Assembly: GCF_041260155.1 (NCBI RefSeq)
Contig: NC_091928.1
Coordinates: 30,737,388 to 30,801,387 of the forward strand
DNA from: Ptychodera flava
Taxonomy: Eukaryota > Hemichordata > Enteropneusta > Ptychoderidae
Length of the DNA stretch: 64,000 bases
Direction of reading: 5' to 3'
Part shown: positions 33,297-44,900 of the stretch, piece after piece
Numbering within the stretch: position 1 is the stretch's first letter
Layout of the letters: every line of letters starts with the position of its first letter
The notes under the pieces: generated by a model
The model's input: only the letters and a program-made list of their open reading frames with translations
Database searches by the model: none
Told to the model about the DNA's origin: nothing
Program-made: the position numbers and the translations under genes

Positions 33297-33560
33297 TTGG
33301 TGTTGTGTCCTTGAGCAACCATTCCTCATTGCTTCTCCCCACCCAGGAGTGATGGGTACCTGGTAGGACAGTGGTTGTAATGCATGCGTTAAGCTCTGCT
33401 ACTCTTATTGGTTGCACATGTGAACTGTTATTTGCTCCCCAGGGAGTTGAGTTGTAAAATATAAGGTCCAGTGACCAGGGGTAATAATAATTGTAAAGCG
33501 CCTTGAGCACATGAACTTGTGGATATATGCGCCATATAAGAACCCATTATTATTATTAAT
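33297..33560 (-). repeat. Dispersed interspersed repeat (TACCCATCACTCCTGGGTGG type)
   Basis: On the minus strand it reads GCGCATATATCCACAAG, CTCAAGGCGCTTTACAAT, CAGGTACCCATCACTCCTG and TGCTCAAGGACACAAC. This series is familiar from interspersed repeats in many marine invertebrate genomes. It lies directly beside the palindromic MITE. Confidence 0.55.
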
Positions 33561-34133
33561 AATAATTGGTAAAATACGCGAGATATAACTGGGGGAAACA
33601 CAAAGCTTTTAGACGATTAAAGCTTAAACACTGAGGTGAATTTTCACCACCAGTTTACTGGGTTATCCTAACGTCAAATATTTTTTGCTAATGTAAAATT
33701 ACTGGCGCCGCCAACAAATACTTCTTCTGACCCTTGACCTTCACATCCCAACGTCATGAATCTTTGGTAAAATAAACAGCCGACAAATTATTAGTTCCAG
33801 AGACCAGCTCTGGAACTCTTAGTTTTTGCTCACTTTCTTTCTTTCTTTCTTTCTTTCTTTCTCTCGTATTACTACCATAGAACATGTTATATACAAATTT
33901 TACCTTCATTACCCAGAATGAATTGCGACACGCTTATGACGTCATCGCTCAGCTCGGACGGGTTTTACGGGCATTTCTTGTTTGTTTATTTTTTTATTTT
34001 TTATTTTGCATTGCACAAATATCAAATTGCGTTCAGCTATTAATAATTCTAGCTTTCTTTCTCTTTGTTCTTTGTTGCTTTTTGCTTTTTATTTTTCTCT
34101 AAATACTCGCCATACGTGACGATATACTATTAC

Positions 34134-34330
34134 GTTTTACGCTTTCCTATGGTTTAGACTCGACCACGCGTGAGACTCGACGCTGGTTTTCGCCCTAGTG
34201 CTCATTGGTTGAATGAGATTAACAATGGCGGCGGATACGAACGCTTCCCTCACATAGAGAGAGAAAAGTAGGCTTTGCCTAAGTTCACAAGCGCGGCTGG
34301 GCACATCGTGTACTTAGGCGAGGTGAGTGT
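34134..34330. other. CpG-richer block, possible promoter/first exon of an unknown transcript
   Basis: The stretch has many CG dinucleotides compared with its surroundings, an ATGGCGGCGGATACG start-like site at about 34226 that meets a stop within eleven codons, and a GAGGTGAGTG donor-like site at about 34319. No protein can be supported; a non-coding transcript or a decayed gene start is possible. Confidence 0.25.
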
Positions 34331-35785
34331 GCTCGAAAACGAAAATCAATGCAAAATTTGGATTCAAAATCGACTGTTTCGGCGGAGAAACTGCCCGCCG
34401 TATTTCTGAGGAGCCACCAGCGGTTTTTTCTATATCAGTCTGTAGGGCTGTGGTGGGAGGCCGTTTAACGACGGTAACACACAGCCCTGCCATGCAGAGC
34501 TAGACATTCATAGTGAACTGTCTGTCACCGCACCGGCATGCGTTGGCTGCAGTAAAAGCAACTCAACTTTCCAAGATCAAACTGTCAGTATCTCGTGAAA
34601 ACAGCGACATAGCAATGAAAATTGTTTTAGTCAGTGGTAAAAACTCTTAACAGATGAAGCGTTAATTGCTTTTAATCAAATTAAAATGCATGTGGCCTCG
34701 GTTTTCAAGTTCAATGGCCTAGGTCCGATGGCTCCTCTCGTCTAAAATACATTTCCGTGCGTTGTCGCCCCCGTATGTATCTGTTGCGTTTTTACCGTAC
34801 ATGTAAGCATTTGTAATCTGTGTACTGTAATTCCCAGGACTGCCTTGCTTTAAGTTGTATTCTGTTGTTGTATCAGCCCTCACTATAGGTACGTGCTTGC
34901 ATATTAAAAATCCCAAGCACTCTTTCATTCTGCGCCAATCTTCGTCACACATCTCTTATCTTCCGCTGCTCTGGTCTCTGGAACTTCGCTTTTGCTTGCG
35001 AATGCTTTCTAGTTTATGTTGGTTCTTTCTTCACACTGATCATTCAAATCTTTACATCGCTGATTTAATAAAGTGAAACTATCGTAAACATGATAGAGAG
35101 AGCGAAGCCTGTGCATTGTACATTTTATTACTTCGAGTTTGCGTAGAATTGGAGCCCTTAGCACATTCAAATAAAATCATAACCATGCAGCAACTCCAGG
35201 TGATTTGATTACTAACGGGAACTTTCTATTGTTCAAGCCAACCTGAATGAAACTTTATCAGCTTTTCGCAGCTTTTTTCAGCTTGAATGAAATGTTAATA
35301 CTCTTTTCGTGTGATTAGCATTTCTGTTCTGACTTCCTAAAATAATTGTTTGTCCCTCTTGTCTATTTCAGCTGTGACCGCCAACCCTGATCACAACACT
35401 TGTCACACTTAGCAAGCTGACGTGAACTCTTAAATTACTGACGTTTTAAAACTATCGTCATAAAAATTTGGTACTATTTATATCATGCATGTCATGCATT
35501 TTGACACTTTAGACGTATTTACAGCCCTCTTTCCCTTTCAACAGAGTTGCGTTTTACATCTCTAACGACAGTTTCGACAACTTTAACCTTCCTCGACCCG
35601 GATAATTTCAATGTGCATGTCGATGCATTACAAATACATGTGAGCACCGGCAATATGCATAGAACTTTCCGGAAACTTACAGAAATTAAAAACACAAAGT
35701 CGATGTTGTTTGTGTCGGTTAATTCGAGAAATTACCAGTACCGCTTTCCCTACGCTATGAAATATTATGGAACTAGGTCTGCTTA

Positions 35786-35922
35786 ACAACAACTTAGCCG
35801 GCTATTGAACCACTCTTTTTGGGAGTGGAGATTTAGTCGAGCGGTTGTCTCTGTGGCCTCTCCGCTAGGCGACTGATGCGGTATGTTGTGGGTTCGAACC
35901 CGATTGAAAACTAGCCGTATAT
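35786..35922 (+). mobile_element. tRNA-derived SINE insertion in copy-2 intron 1
   Basis: Carries ACTTAGCCGGCTATTGAACC, the A box (TTTAGTCGAGCGG) and the B box GGGTTCGAACCC. The paralogous place in copy 1 (about 4455-4462) is uninterrupted, so this is a filled site against an empty one. Flanks suggest a short AACAA-type duplication. Confidence 0.75.
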
Positions 35923-37491
35923 TAAAACAAGTTCTGTATTTAAGCTTAAAATATCAACATTAGCAATTTGAAAGTAACTGGATTGATATAAGCAAATAAA
36001 CACCACTATTATACAGCATATAGAAAAGGTGTAAGTAAAATAAAGCGTCTTTCCGCGTTTTAAACCTGAGCCAAACCGGTGCATCCTTTTTATGCTTTAG
36101 CATTGAGATGTCGAATATATCCATGTTTAAGTAGGCGAAAAATTATGGGCGCCTTTAGCATATGCTTCCTCTAACTTTTGACCTTCCACAGCCAACCTCA
36201 TTAATAATGGGTAGATATTTAGTAAAGGGAGGTTTTTTCGAGAAGTATATTCTGTGTGTCACTTAAATTATACAGATTAGTGGAGTGAAACCATGGAAAA
36301 AGATAAAATATTGAATAAGGATAAAAAGGTTGTATGACGAAGATAAAATAGTAATAATGATAACGCTAGGCACAACCCTATCTATGAGTATTGTTTTCAC
36401 ATCAAACAGTGAACGTGGAAAGGTCACTAGTGAATAAAAAAATAAATTATGAAGATGAACTGTAAATTTAAAGTGATCTACTACATCCCGAAAGATCTTT
36501 CTTAGGGAGTGCGTAAACCAGTTTTAAAGTTCATTTGCTCATGTAATGAATACGGGATACGGAACCTCATCTGTATCAGATATTTCAAAATACCAAAGGA
36601 TGTGTTCATGCTGGGGACAAATCGTACGCACTTATTATAAACGTTTAGATTAAGGTATTGGGCGGTTGTTGTAGATTTGTAATCGACATGTTACTTGGCA
36701 TCTAATTACACTGGAATATGATGTGCGGATTTTTTAAGCTTTTTAAATTACTGTGGCTGTTACAGTGCCATTCATTCCTCATCTCTACATCTTGTGAATC
36801 TTCACGACTTGTGCAATCTGGAGCTTCATTGTCCACCACGCATACCACTATCACGTTCAACTCCTCTTATGCATCATAATCCTCATTACAGTGATTAGTA
36901 CCCCGGCATTAAGTAAATATGAAGGAATAAATTCTTTTAACTTGAAATTTGTGATTTTGTTGGGGAGGGGGAAGAAATGCTACGATGCCATTGAAGGCGA
37001 AATATATTCTGTCAGTTTTTTGCTTTGAAGTTGGAAGTGTAATGGCATTTGTTTTCAGGGTCAATTTGAAAACAACGGCCCTTCTATAAAATAAGCGGTA
37101 TTTCAATAATCGAATGACATTATGAGTTGAAAGAAAGTGTGCTAAGTTAATACAAAGCCACTGTCTTGCTATTTCTGACATTGTGTCTTCACTGTGATAA
37201 CACTTCTATGCTTGTTGTGTTGCGACCGAATAGTAGATTGAGATAATGTTGCGCAAACAAACATAAACACTTGAACAGCAGATCTGTTAATCGTAAGCTG
37301 CTTCAATGTGATCGGTTCAAACGGAAATGCAAAATAATTGAAGATTTATCAGAACTAACTAGTATGGATTTACCGAATCTTTTGAAATGACTTTTACGAC
37401 TTAACAACAAATATCTCCACCCTTATTAACTACACTTCCGCTTTGGCCAATCAACGATCATTTCATTTGATAGTGCATCACTATTTTACAG

Positions 37492-37635
37492 TAAAGGTTC
37501 GGCTTGTCGACGGATCGTCTCCTTATGAAGGCTTCGTTGAGGTGTGTGTGAATGGCACCACGGGATGGTTACCTGTATGTGGAACTCAGGGCGTGGGGGA
37601 CTTTATGGACGCCAATGTCGTTTGTAATCAACTTG
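37492..37635 (+). CDS. Copy 2 exon 2: SRCR domain 1, first half
   Basis: 144 nt, acceptor TTTTACAG, donor GTAAAC, phase 1-1, open. It encodes [18 protein letters not shown] and [10 protein letters not shown]. It has an extra cysteine (EVCV) compared with copy 1. Confidence 0.82.
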
Positions 37636-37679
37636 GTAAACATCACAATGCATACTGTATTTTTGATTAACAACGACTT

Positions 37680-38500
37680 GCTACCAGTTGGTCAGAATTA
37701 ATATTAATTAATATAATTGTCAGAATTAATATTAATTAATAATGTAAGACTAGATGAATGTGAAAGTGTGAACTATTTAGGTGTTACATTTTCATCGTCT
37801 AATCCTAATGAGCACATTACAAATAGAATGGATGCATGTAGGAAAGCTTTTTATGGACTTCAAGGCGCTGGATTCAGTAATGGCCATATTGATAGTAATG
37901 TACTCGCTTATGTATTGAATGCTGCCATAAGACCAGCTTTAATGTATGGTATTAACTGTGAACATATATCTAAATCATCCATTATTGAGGCCGAAAAAAA
38001 TCAGTCAAAATCACTTAAAGCTTCTTTTCCTGAAGGCAATTAATGTTATGAAAATTGATACGTCACTTGAAATCAGTTCTCTTGATTTGATGAAATCCAT
38101 CTTTAGTAATAACTCTCGTGCACGTTGTGTTTACCTAAATCTTTTGAATATGCATATATGTGGTAGATTTGAGGGTCACACTGATTTAGTATCACGTGTT
38201 AATAGAATTTGTGTCAGAAATGGTATCTCACTTTTGCGGTATATTTTTGACAAGTGATACTCTCAGTTGATCCGTAAAAATATGAAGACATGTTTAAGGC
38301 CAGATGGGCTAACTGACAGCATTCACCAGTTGCTGCTGGCAAAAGATCTACACATCTTAATATTTTATTATGGCCATTTTAAACTTAGGTTTTCCTTTGT
38401 CTTGTACAAATTGTTTGCATTTAATACCTTTTTTTTAAAAAATTGTCTTTGTATCAGTTTTTGTATTTCTCTTCTTTTGAAGGCTTTATAATGAAATAAT
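37680..38500 (+). mobile_element. 5'-truncated LINE ORF2 fragment in copy-2 SRCR intron
   Basis: Frames at 37717-38043 and 37946-38257 encode SVNYLGVTFSSSN, CRKAFYGLQGAGFS, NAAIRPALMYG and SSLDLMKSIFSNNSRAR, the post-palm part of CR1/L2-like reverse transcriptases (YLGV..., RP.L.YG). It has a frameshift near 38030. The 5' end has a duplicated AATTAATATTAATTAAT stretch, and an ATAATAATT-rich tail ends near 38510. Confidence 0.7.
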
Positions 38501-38949
38501 ACTAATAATAATTACCAGACCGCATAATTGAAAGATAAATGAATTATTTCTTATCATAAATCATATTTTAATATACCTTATAGGGTGGCGTTATCGTGTA
38601 ATCATCAGGCTTCCCATTCCCTAGACTGAAATATTCAGTTGAGTTTTGCCATGTGGTTTTATTTGGTGTTGGCGGAGACCAAAACACGGCTACATGTATA
38701 TATTTCCAACTACCCATTCCCGAGCCGAGGATAGTCAACAGAAATCGGTTATTGCTACGAGTAATCTAATTTTATTTACTCACTTCCAACGTGTCCATCT
38801 TGGTACATAGATCGGAGAAAACTTGAAATCACTTGTACAAAATGGTAATTAAACAAAAGCAGGAATTAACAACATGCTCAAATTCTCGTGTCTGCCCAAA
38901 CACGTATCTGGTATGTTAAATTCTTTTTAATTACATTTGTACCTTTTAG

Positions 38950-39120
38950 GTTACAACGGTACAATGCGATCAGGACGGGAGGATGATCTTTTACGTAATG
39001 ATCCTCGTAGAGTCGTAGATAAGGTTGCATGTTCTGAAAACTCCATCACCATCGATGATTGTCCCTTTAATATCGAGGAACCCGGCCATTGCAATGACAC
39101 CGCTAGGATTACTTGTAATT
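38950..39120 (+). CDS. Copy 2 exon 3: SRCR domain 1, second half
   Basis: 171 nt, acceptor TTTTAG, donor GTAAGT at 39121, phase 1-1, open. It encodes GYNGTMRSGRED and the cysteines VACSE, DDCPF, GHCND, ITCN. Confidence 0.82.
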
Positions 39121-39349
39121 GTAAGTTTTGCGAAAGCACGTTTACGCAACAATGTTTTGCGTCACTCAACTTCAAACATTAATCCATCAATCTATTATCC
39201 AGACAAGATTTTTATGATTCATGGTCAACTTGGTCAAAACCAAACTTGTTTAAATATTATTTTCTTTTTTCGACTGAAAGAGATTAAGACATTACATTGA
39301 TCAAATTATTGCTGCTTTCCCACTTCCAACACCATGTGAAGTGTTCCGT

Positions 39350-39540
39350 ATCCACAGACCTATAGCAATATCCATTTTGATGGATTCTTACAGTATACAG
39401 CAGAATCCATTAGAGTATCCATCATTATCCAGTACTGAGAATCCAGCACCGGAATACATAATGGATTCCCCCAGTATCCAGCAAAACTAAGGCTGCGGGA
39501 ATACATGCCAAAATCCATTTTGGATACTAATGGATTCTAG
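39350..39540. repeat. Left subterminal GGATTC/ATCCA repeat array of the giant insertion
   Basis: About ten short, imperfect units of (T/A)ATCCA or TGGATTC in both orientations within 190 bp, matched by a similar array at 57000-57225 at the other end. Confidence 0.75.
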
Positions 39541-40139
39541 TGTCACAATGCATTGTGGGTCTAAAAAACACAGACCTGGCTAGATTTTGAGAATCCATAA
39601 AAGTATTTATGATGGATACTAGCCTAGCCAGTGTAACGGAAAGTATGACTACTGCAGACACTTTTTTATGCTGAGTGAAAGCAGCAAAAGTTGAAACACC
39701 TAAAAATATTATCACTTGTAAATTCGTTTTGCAATCAACATTGGCAGTGTCAAAAACGCTTTTTCCTAAAGATCCTATACACATACAAATAAAACAAAAT
39801 TCCAAAACTTAATGTACGTCAAGAACTACAACGTTAACGATAGAGGACTATGGCCTTTCATGATCAATCATTTGAGTCAAGACATGGATTGCGTTTATAC
39901 TTATCAGCTTGAAACCCCCTCCCCCGATCAAATTGACCCCTCTCCTGCTGCAAGTTTACGTTTATCGATACCAGGTTTTGTTCGAGCTCGTTACAATTTG
40001 AGACGGTATATAGTGGACGGAATCGTTCATTACCGTCTGTGTAATAAAACCAAGCAAATATGTCATCGTGACTACGAGCTATACTCTCAAGAACTTGCGT
40101 CAAATTGCCGAAAAAACTAAGAAAATCGCAGAAATGTAG

Positions 40140-40380
40140 AAGTGACCTTTACTAGCTCACTGGATGAAAATCCAAATTTAACATTCTTTATGCAATTGCA
40201 TAAATTTGCATAAAGTTGGTCAGCTCCTTTACGCACCTTTATGCAGTGCATAAAGGTGTGTAAACATGGTGTCAGTGGTGGTGCCTATATGCATCTTTAT
40301 GCACTTGTATAAAAGGGTTTAATGGCTCACTAAAATTATGTACCTTTATGCTATCCAATAAAGTTGCATAATTTTACGTG
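40140..40380. repeat. Cluster of GCATAAA/TTTATGC motifs
   Basis: At least eight copies of the heptamer, or one-off variants, in both orientations in about 240 bp. It may be the subterminal array of another nested transposon or a protein-binding cluster. No coding content. Confidence 0.6.
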
Positions 40381-40479
40381 TGAGGTAAAGATTGTAAAAC
40401 AACACTGAGGATGACAACTTACAGTCTCTACAAATTGAAAAGGACTGTATGTGTTGAAGAATAGCTGGATGTATAGTGA

Positions 40480-40506
40480 CACGGTCCCTCCACAAAAGGG
40501 ACCGTG
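40480..40506. mobile_element. 27-bp palindromic insert, CACGGTCCCT family, copy 1
   Basis: CACGGTCCCT and AGGGACCGTG pair around a seven-base loop. The flanks ATAGTGA and ATAGCGA differ by one base, consistent with a 7-bp target duplication. Related copies are at 42869 and 52386. Confidence 0.55.
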
Positions 40507-40695
40507 ATAGCGAGAAACATATAATCACTTCCCTGGGCTCACATTTCTAACGTTCACTCTCTATTTTTTACATCCATGCCGCACTGTAGTAGCCACATAT
40601 CCCTCCTTCAATTCTTATCATTTTGCAACTGTCTTTTTATCTTTCGACTGAAATAAAGCTTGCGTTTTGTATACCACAGTATATGTTGCTGCAGT

Positions 40696-41222
40696 CATGA
40701 CGAAAATAGTGATAGGTCAGGCAATGGCAAGTCATGCAGGGCTCTGATTCATTGCTCCATAGACTCTCGAGGAAAACGGAGTCTATGATTGCTCCATTGT
40801 CTCAAGGTGTAAATAGCCATATGTCATTAACATATCAGGAAGGTTGCCATTGATATCGCCACAGCAGTTACACATGGGATACTTCCCTTTTCGTCACACA
40901 TCATTCATTCAAATGACAAATGTGTGGAGTCAGTAGACGACAGCCTATCTTGTGATAGTATTTGGTAGCCGGTATCATGACAGTTTGTGTTCGTGTCGGC
41001 TACACAGACGATCTGCCCTCTTGCGCGTTCGACTTTGTGAAAAAAAGATATGACCTGCGACCAAAATTGCTTATTTGACACATAACCAGGAGACCTGCAT
41101 TACATTTTGCACCGGTATGTCATGAAGAAAATAGTGATAGGTCAGGCAATGGCAAGTCATGCAGGGCTCTGATTCATTGCTCCATTGTCTCAAGGTGTAA
41201 ATAGCCATATGTCATTAACAAC
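40696..41222 (+). repeat. Internal direct repeats of the giant insertion
   Basis: ATAGTGATAGGTCAGGCAAT with its continuation occurs at about 40706 and 41129. The segment from CACAGCAGTT to the CCAGGAGACCTGCATT region (about 40858-41103) recurs at about 44600-44885. These repeats provide filled/empty comparisons for the short palindromes. Confidence 0.75.
40759..40786. mobile_element. 28-bp palindromic insert, ATAGACTC family, copy 1
   Basis: ATAGACTC..GAGTCTAT between two copies of ATTGCTCC (40751-40758, 40788-40795). The direct-repeat copy at 41168-41190 has a single ATTGCTCC and no palindrome, which is the empty site. Confidence 0.75.
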
Positions 41223-41503
41223 AATCAGGAGGAACCCCTTGAATGTATAAACAAAGCGGTTTTCCTTGCTTCAGTCACTGTTGCTAGAAAGAAATAGACT
41301 TTGTTCAAGTCTGAAATTTGCATCAAATTCTTGTAAACTTGTTTTCTTTTCCTTAACTTGTTAAAAGTTGATTGAACGCATTGTCATTGAGTTGCACCCG
41401 AATCACATTTGCAGGATCGCTGTCAGCCCTACTGCACTATGGATGAAAAAAGGAATGTTATAAATTTGAAAGATTTTTGTGATGCATAGAAAATTATGAG
41501 TGA

Positions 41504-41506
<3 letters not shown>

Positions 41507-41551
<45 letters not shown>
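41507..41551. repeat. (GT)n microsatellite
   Basis: About 22 GT units in a row. It produces a spurious VCVC reading frame. Confidence 0.95.
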
Positions 41552-41552
<1 letters not shown>

Positions 41553-41930
41553 TCCCTGGACGTACCACAGATACGTCCATGGAGTGTCTTGGCCGTCCTG
41601 ATCATGCCACAGCTGAAAAGGCCAGCGTCAACAAAGATAAAATAATAGGTGTGAAAGGGATTATCAGGCCCTCCTGTACCCTTACATTCATGACTGCACA
41701 GACTCCACTTCTAGTGCGTTCTACAACTTTTAAGAACGTCTACAGTAAAAAAAGTAACTTGAGTAGTTTTGCGTGAAATAAAGATGACCGTGATATAGCC
41801 GTGATTAAAACAGCCTTTGTTTGCTGTCTTACTCGACCTCAGCTGACTACCATGGCAAAAGTCGGAGACTGCTGAGACGGGAAGGCCATTATCAAATTTG
41901 AAAATTGTGAATGTATCGGTCGTTTTATCC

Positions 41931-41968
41931 ATAGACTCTCGAGAAAAACGTTTTCCTCGAGAGTCTAT
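41931..41968. mobile_element. 38-bp palindromic insert, ATAGACTC family, copy 2
   Basis: ATAGACTCTCGAG and CTCGAGAGTCTAT arms with a central AAAAACGTTTTC, flanked on both sides by GTTTTATCC (41922-41930, 41969-41977), a perfect 9-bp duplication. Confidence 0.75.
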
Positions 41969-42049
41969 GTTTTATCCAGATGATTTAGTGTCCTTTTCGA
42001 TATTAAGTGGTCGAACCAAGGCCCCCGGTACGCACTCTGTGGTCACAAT

Positions 42050-42746
42050 CACAGAGTAACATACACAGAGTGGCAACACCTATTGTTTAAGGCGTGAAGC
42101 GGTTACATAAGCAATCCATGTTTGCCTCGCCTCACGAAGCTCTTGGCTCTCTTTTCCGAAGAGTGCCGACCATGCACCCTTCGGTAATTTTCGGATTTTC
42201 ACCAATTGTTAAACGAAAGTATGTTCGACAAAGTTTGTGTTGTTGTTGTCGTGTGGTGCTGATCGGATTGATGTGCTGGCAAAAACGGAATGTTTTGAGC
42301 TTCAGGAAAGTGGGCTTTACCGTTTTAAAAATTCCTCTCATATTTTTATGAATATATAATGAGTGTGTTTGAACCAAATTTGAAAGTCTTTTATCGATAC
42401 TGTCTGGTTTTACTCAATGGTTTACGGTCAGTCATACCGTCTTTTACACGTGCGTCAAGAAAGGACATGTTTATGAAACTGCTGGCGTGTTATGTTTTGA
42501 TTGTCGTGAAGCAGTGTTTCTGGCCTGAGAGCTCACAAAGTAACTATGGTTGCTACGCGACTGGCAGTACGATGCCATCTCGTCGTATGTTTCGCATAAT
42601 CTCGTGTAATTATCAACCACAAACAAAGCCTCCAAAAAGTTTAACACCTTTGAAGCTCATTTTAATATGAAAAGCCAATAGTCTACCGAGACGACCATGG
42701 AACAAAAGGCATGCAAGTGTTGCCACTCTGTCAATGGTACTCTGTG
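42050..42746 (+). mobile_element. 697-bp terminal-inverted-repeat element, copy 2
   Basis: The interior matches the minus strand of 2046-2746 (FRRVPTMHPSVIFGF and KDMFMKLLACYV peptides are shared). The ends differ: CACAGAGTAACA on the left and a CTCTGTG end on the right, with a shared inner CAGAGTGGCAA. The same 103-codon frame (42359-42670) is open. It lies inside the giant insertion. Confidence 0.75.
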
Positions 42747-42868
42747 ATGATATTTACAATGCATATGCAGTACAGTCAGGGTGAAGTGTGCAACACAGAC
42801 AAAGGCAATTATTTGTTTGAGTGTGCAACAAGCATTGTCAGGGCAGGGACTTCCCTAATTACCGTGGT

Positions 42869-42896
42869 CACGGTCCCTCCACAAAACCGTACCGTG
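42869..42896. mobile_element. 28-bp palindromic insert, CACGGTCCCT family, copy 2
   Basis: CACGGTCCCTCCACAAAA then CCGTACCGTG: the left arm is identical to the copy at 40480, the right arm is diverged. No clear target duplication. Confidence 0.45.
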
Positions 42897-43969
42897 GTCA
42901 ATGTCGGAATGTGGAGAGGTTGCCTGATGTCCTCCCACATTACGTGTATGGCATAATGTTATGAACACTCTGGTGCACGAATGCTTCAATCGTCGTTTGT
43001 GTGCAGAGGGTCTGTAGCTTGACGAAAACCCTATGATAACTTGTCATTTGCATCGTGCGGGTTTCGCATAGTTACTATCAAATCGCCTGTGCCCTGGCGA
43101 GTGCATAGCAATTATCCGGCGAATCGACTACCTTTCAAAATCGAACAACGAATGTTTTAAAATAATGAGTAAAATTAAATGCTGAACACAGAATCGACAA
43201 TACTGAAAATACTTTGCTGTAGCTGATGGCATCAGTAATTTGAAATACGCTCAAAGGGAACCTACTATAGTCATAGTTTCCGTATGAGTAAATCGGTACA
43301 GCAGCCATCGGTAAGTATGAATGTGAAAAGATACATCAATGCTGTAAGGTCAAATTATTTTGCTCTTGTAGGTAAGATGTGTCCTTTTTTTTAAATTTTT
43401 CCTTGTGCTCCCTAGTGTACCAAGTATTTTCTGGTCAGATTTTAGAGTTGCAAACGTTGTATCTCATATAACGGTATGACCGCCAGGTTTGTCTATTGGG
43501 TATGTAAGTGTAAGAGTATCAGGGATAGACTTCTCCAAGTCTGTGGGCATATAAGTATCAAAAAATAATAAATTGAAGGACTAAACATCGGCAAACCGTT
43601 GTGTTAATGGTAGGCTATTTCGTGGATAGTGGAGTGAACGCCGCCTGGTCAGCAAGTAACTCAACTGAAGAGAAAGCGCGACTGGGGGCCAGTCTACACC
43701 TGGGACTGTGTTCCGTTAATAAATCCTGGGCTAAAATTTAATTTCCTAATAGTATAAAACAGCATCTAATGTGCCTATCAGATATCATGAAGTTTGACGC
43801 TTGATTGTAAAATATTAGTGCATGTTGCTTTCTAATGCTGAATTCTCATTGAGAAAACAGAAAAGTATCAGGAACTTATTATGCTTTTCATATGCGCTGG
43901 AGGTTTCATTATGATTAGTACACTTTGCAAAACAGACGTTCAATTTACAGACATCAAAATATTTTTATA

Positions 43970-44270
43970 TATTTCTGATATATTAAAGTACAGCGCCCGG
44001 AGCGCCCGCTGAAAATATTAACATCTGGATATCACTGATATATATGTCTGATATATGAAAGTCATGCGGCTGAAGGAATGCTGAAAATAAGTTCGATATT
44101 TTAAAGTAATGCGCTCGAATGGCGCACCGACAACATTTTAAACATACAGATATCTCTGACATATATGTCTGATATATTAAAGTTTCGTGCTAGCTTGAAG
44201 GGGGCTCTGAAAAAAGTATTATTAATATTAAAGTTAAGCGCCTAAAGGGCGCGCCATGAATGCAACTGAA
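43970..44270. repeat. Degenerate tandem repeat with palindromic GCGCC core
   Basis: Three to four units of a TCTGATATATTAAAGT-like start followed by a GCGCCC..GGGCGC-like palindromic core and an AAAATATT-like end. The unit is about 70-120 bp and uneven. The last core, GCGCCTAAAGGGCGC, is a clean palindrome. Confidence 0.65.
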
Positions 44271-44587
44271 TGATGAAATTTGTCGCTTGCACGATGCATT
44301 GTAGGCAAGTATGAGTCCGTGTCAAAATTCTAAAACAGACTGAACCCCCTCCCCAATTGGACATTTCAAAAAACATGGTGACCCCCTATCATCATAGTCA
44401 AAAACGGGGTGACCCCTATAAATCTACTGCCCCCCCCCCCCCGCCGAATAAACTGACCAGTCCCTTTAGTTGACTTTAGCAATTATGACTCTCAAAGGCA
44501 GGCACGTTTTATAACAACGACTAAGATCATAATCTTTCGCAAAATGCGCTCGTTCTTCATGCAGTCTCATAACGATTTGTTAGGGTT

Positions 44588-44900
44588 GTCATCGATATCG
44601 CCACAGCAGTTAAACATGGGATACTTCCCTTTTCGTCACACATCGTTCATTCAAATGACAAATGTGTGGAGTCAGTAGAAGACAGCCTATCTTGTGATAG
44701 CATTTGGTAGCCGGTATCATGACAGTTTGTGTTCGTGTCGGCTGCACAGACGATCTGCCCTCTTGTGAGTTCGACCATGGATGTAACTCTATTTTTTACA
44801 TCCATGGTTCGACTTTCTGAAAAACAAGAGATATGACTTGCGACAAAAATTGCTTATTTGACACATAACCAGGAGATCTGCATTACATTTCACACCGGTA
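44588..44900 (+). repeat. Second copy of the 40850-41115 segment
   Basis: Same order of landmarks (ATACTTCCCTTTTCGTCACA, AATGTGTGGAGTCAGTAGA, GTAGCCGGTATCATGACAG), with one 38-bp difference caused by the short palindrome and its target duplication at 44776-44813. Confidence 0.8.
44776..44806. mobile_element. 31-bp palindromic insert, CATGGATGTAA family
   Basis: CATGGATGTAA and TTACATCCATG arms with a nine-base spacer, flanked by GTTCGAC on both sides (44769-44775, 44807-44813). The paralogous segment at 41037-41043 has one GTTCGAC and no insert. A half copy lies at about 40548-40567 and a degenerate one at about 49884-49922. Confidence 0.8.

Larger units (their letters stand above)
28555..37491 (+). 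other. Intron 1 of copy 2
   Basis: An 8.9-kb intron. Blocks homologous to copy-1 intron 1 (28555-29400, 31838-32290, 35530-36420) are interrupted by copy-2-specific segments 29405-31880 and about 32290-35530. The latter holds a MITE, an inverted dispersed repeat, a (CTTT)n run at about 33834-33862 and a CpG-richer stretch at 34134-34330. Confidence 0.65.

Noticed and set aside
32268..35545. LTR retrotransposon bounded by the repeated CTTTCAACAG-like stretch
   Set aside because: The repeated stretch is only about 20 bp, without TG..CA ends, primer-binding site or gag-pol coding sequence; the block is a composite of several insertions.
41507..41776. 89-codon frame starting with VCVCVC
   Set aside because: The start is the (GT)n microsatellite; the remainder has no recognised domain.
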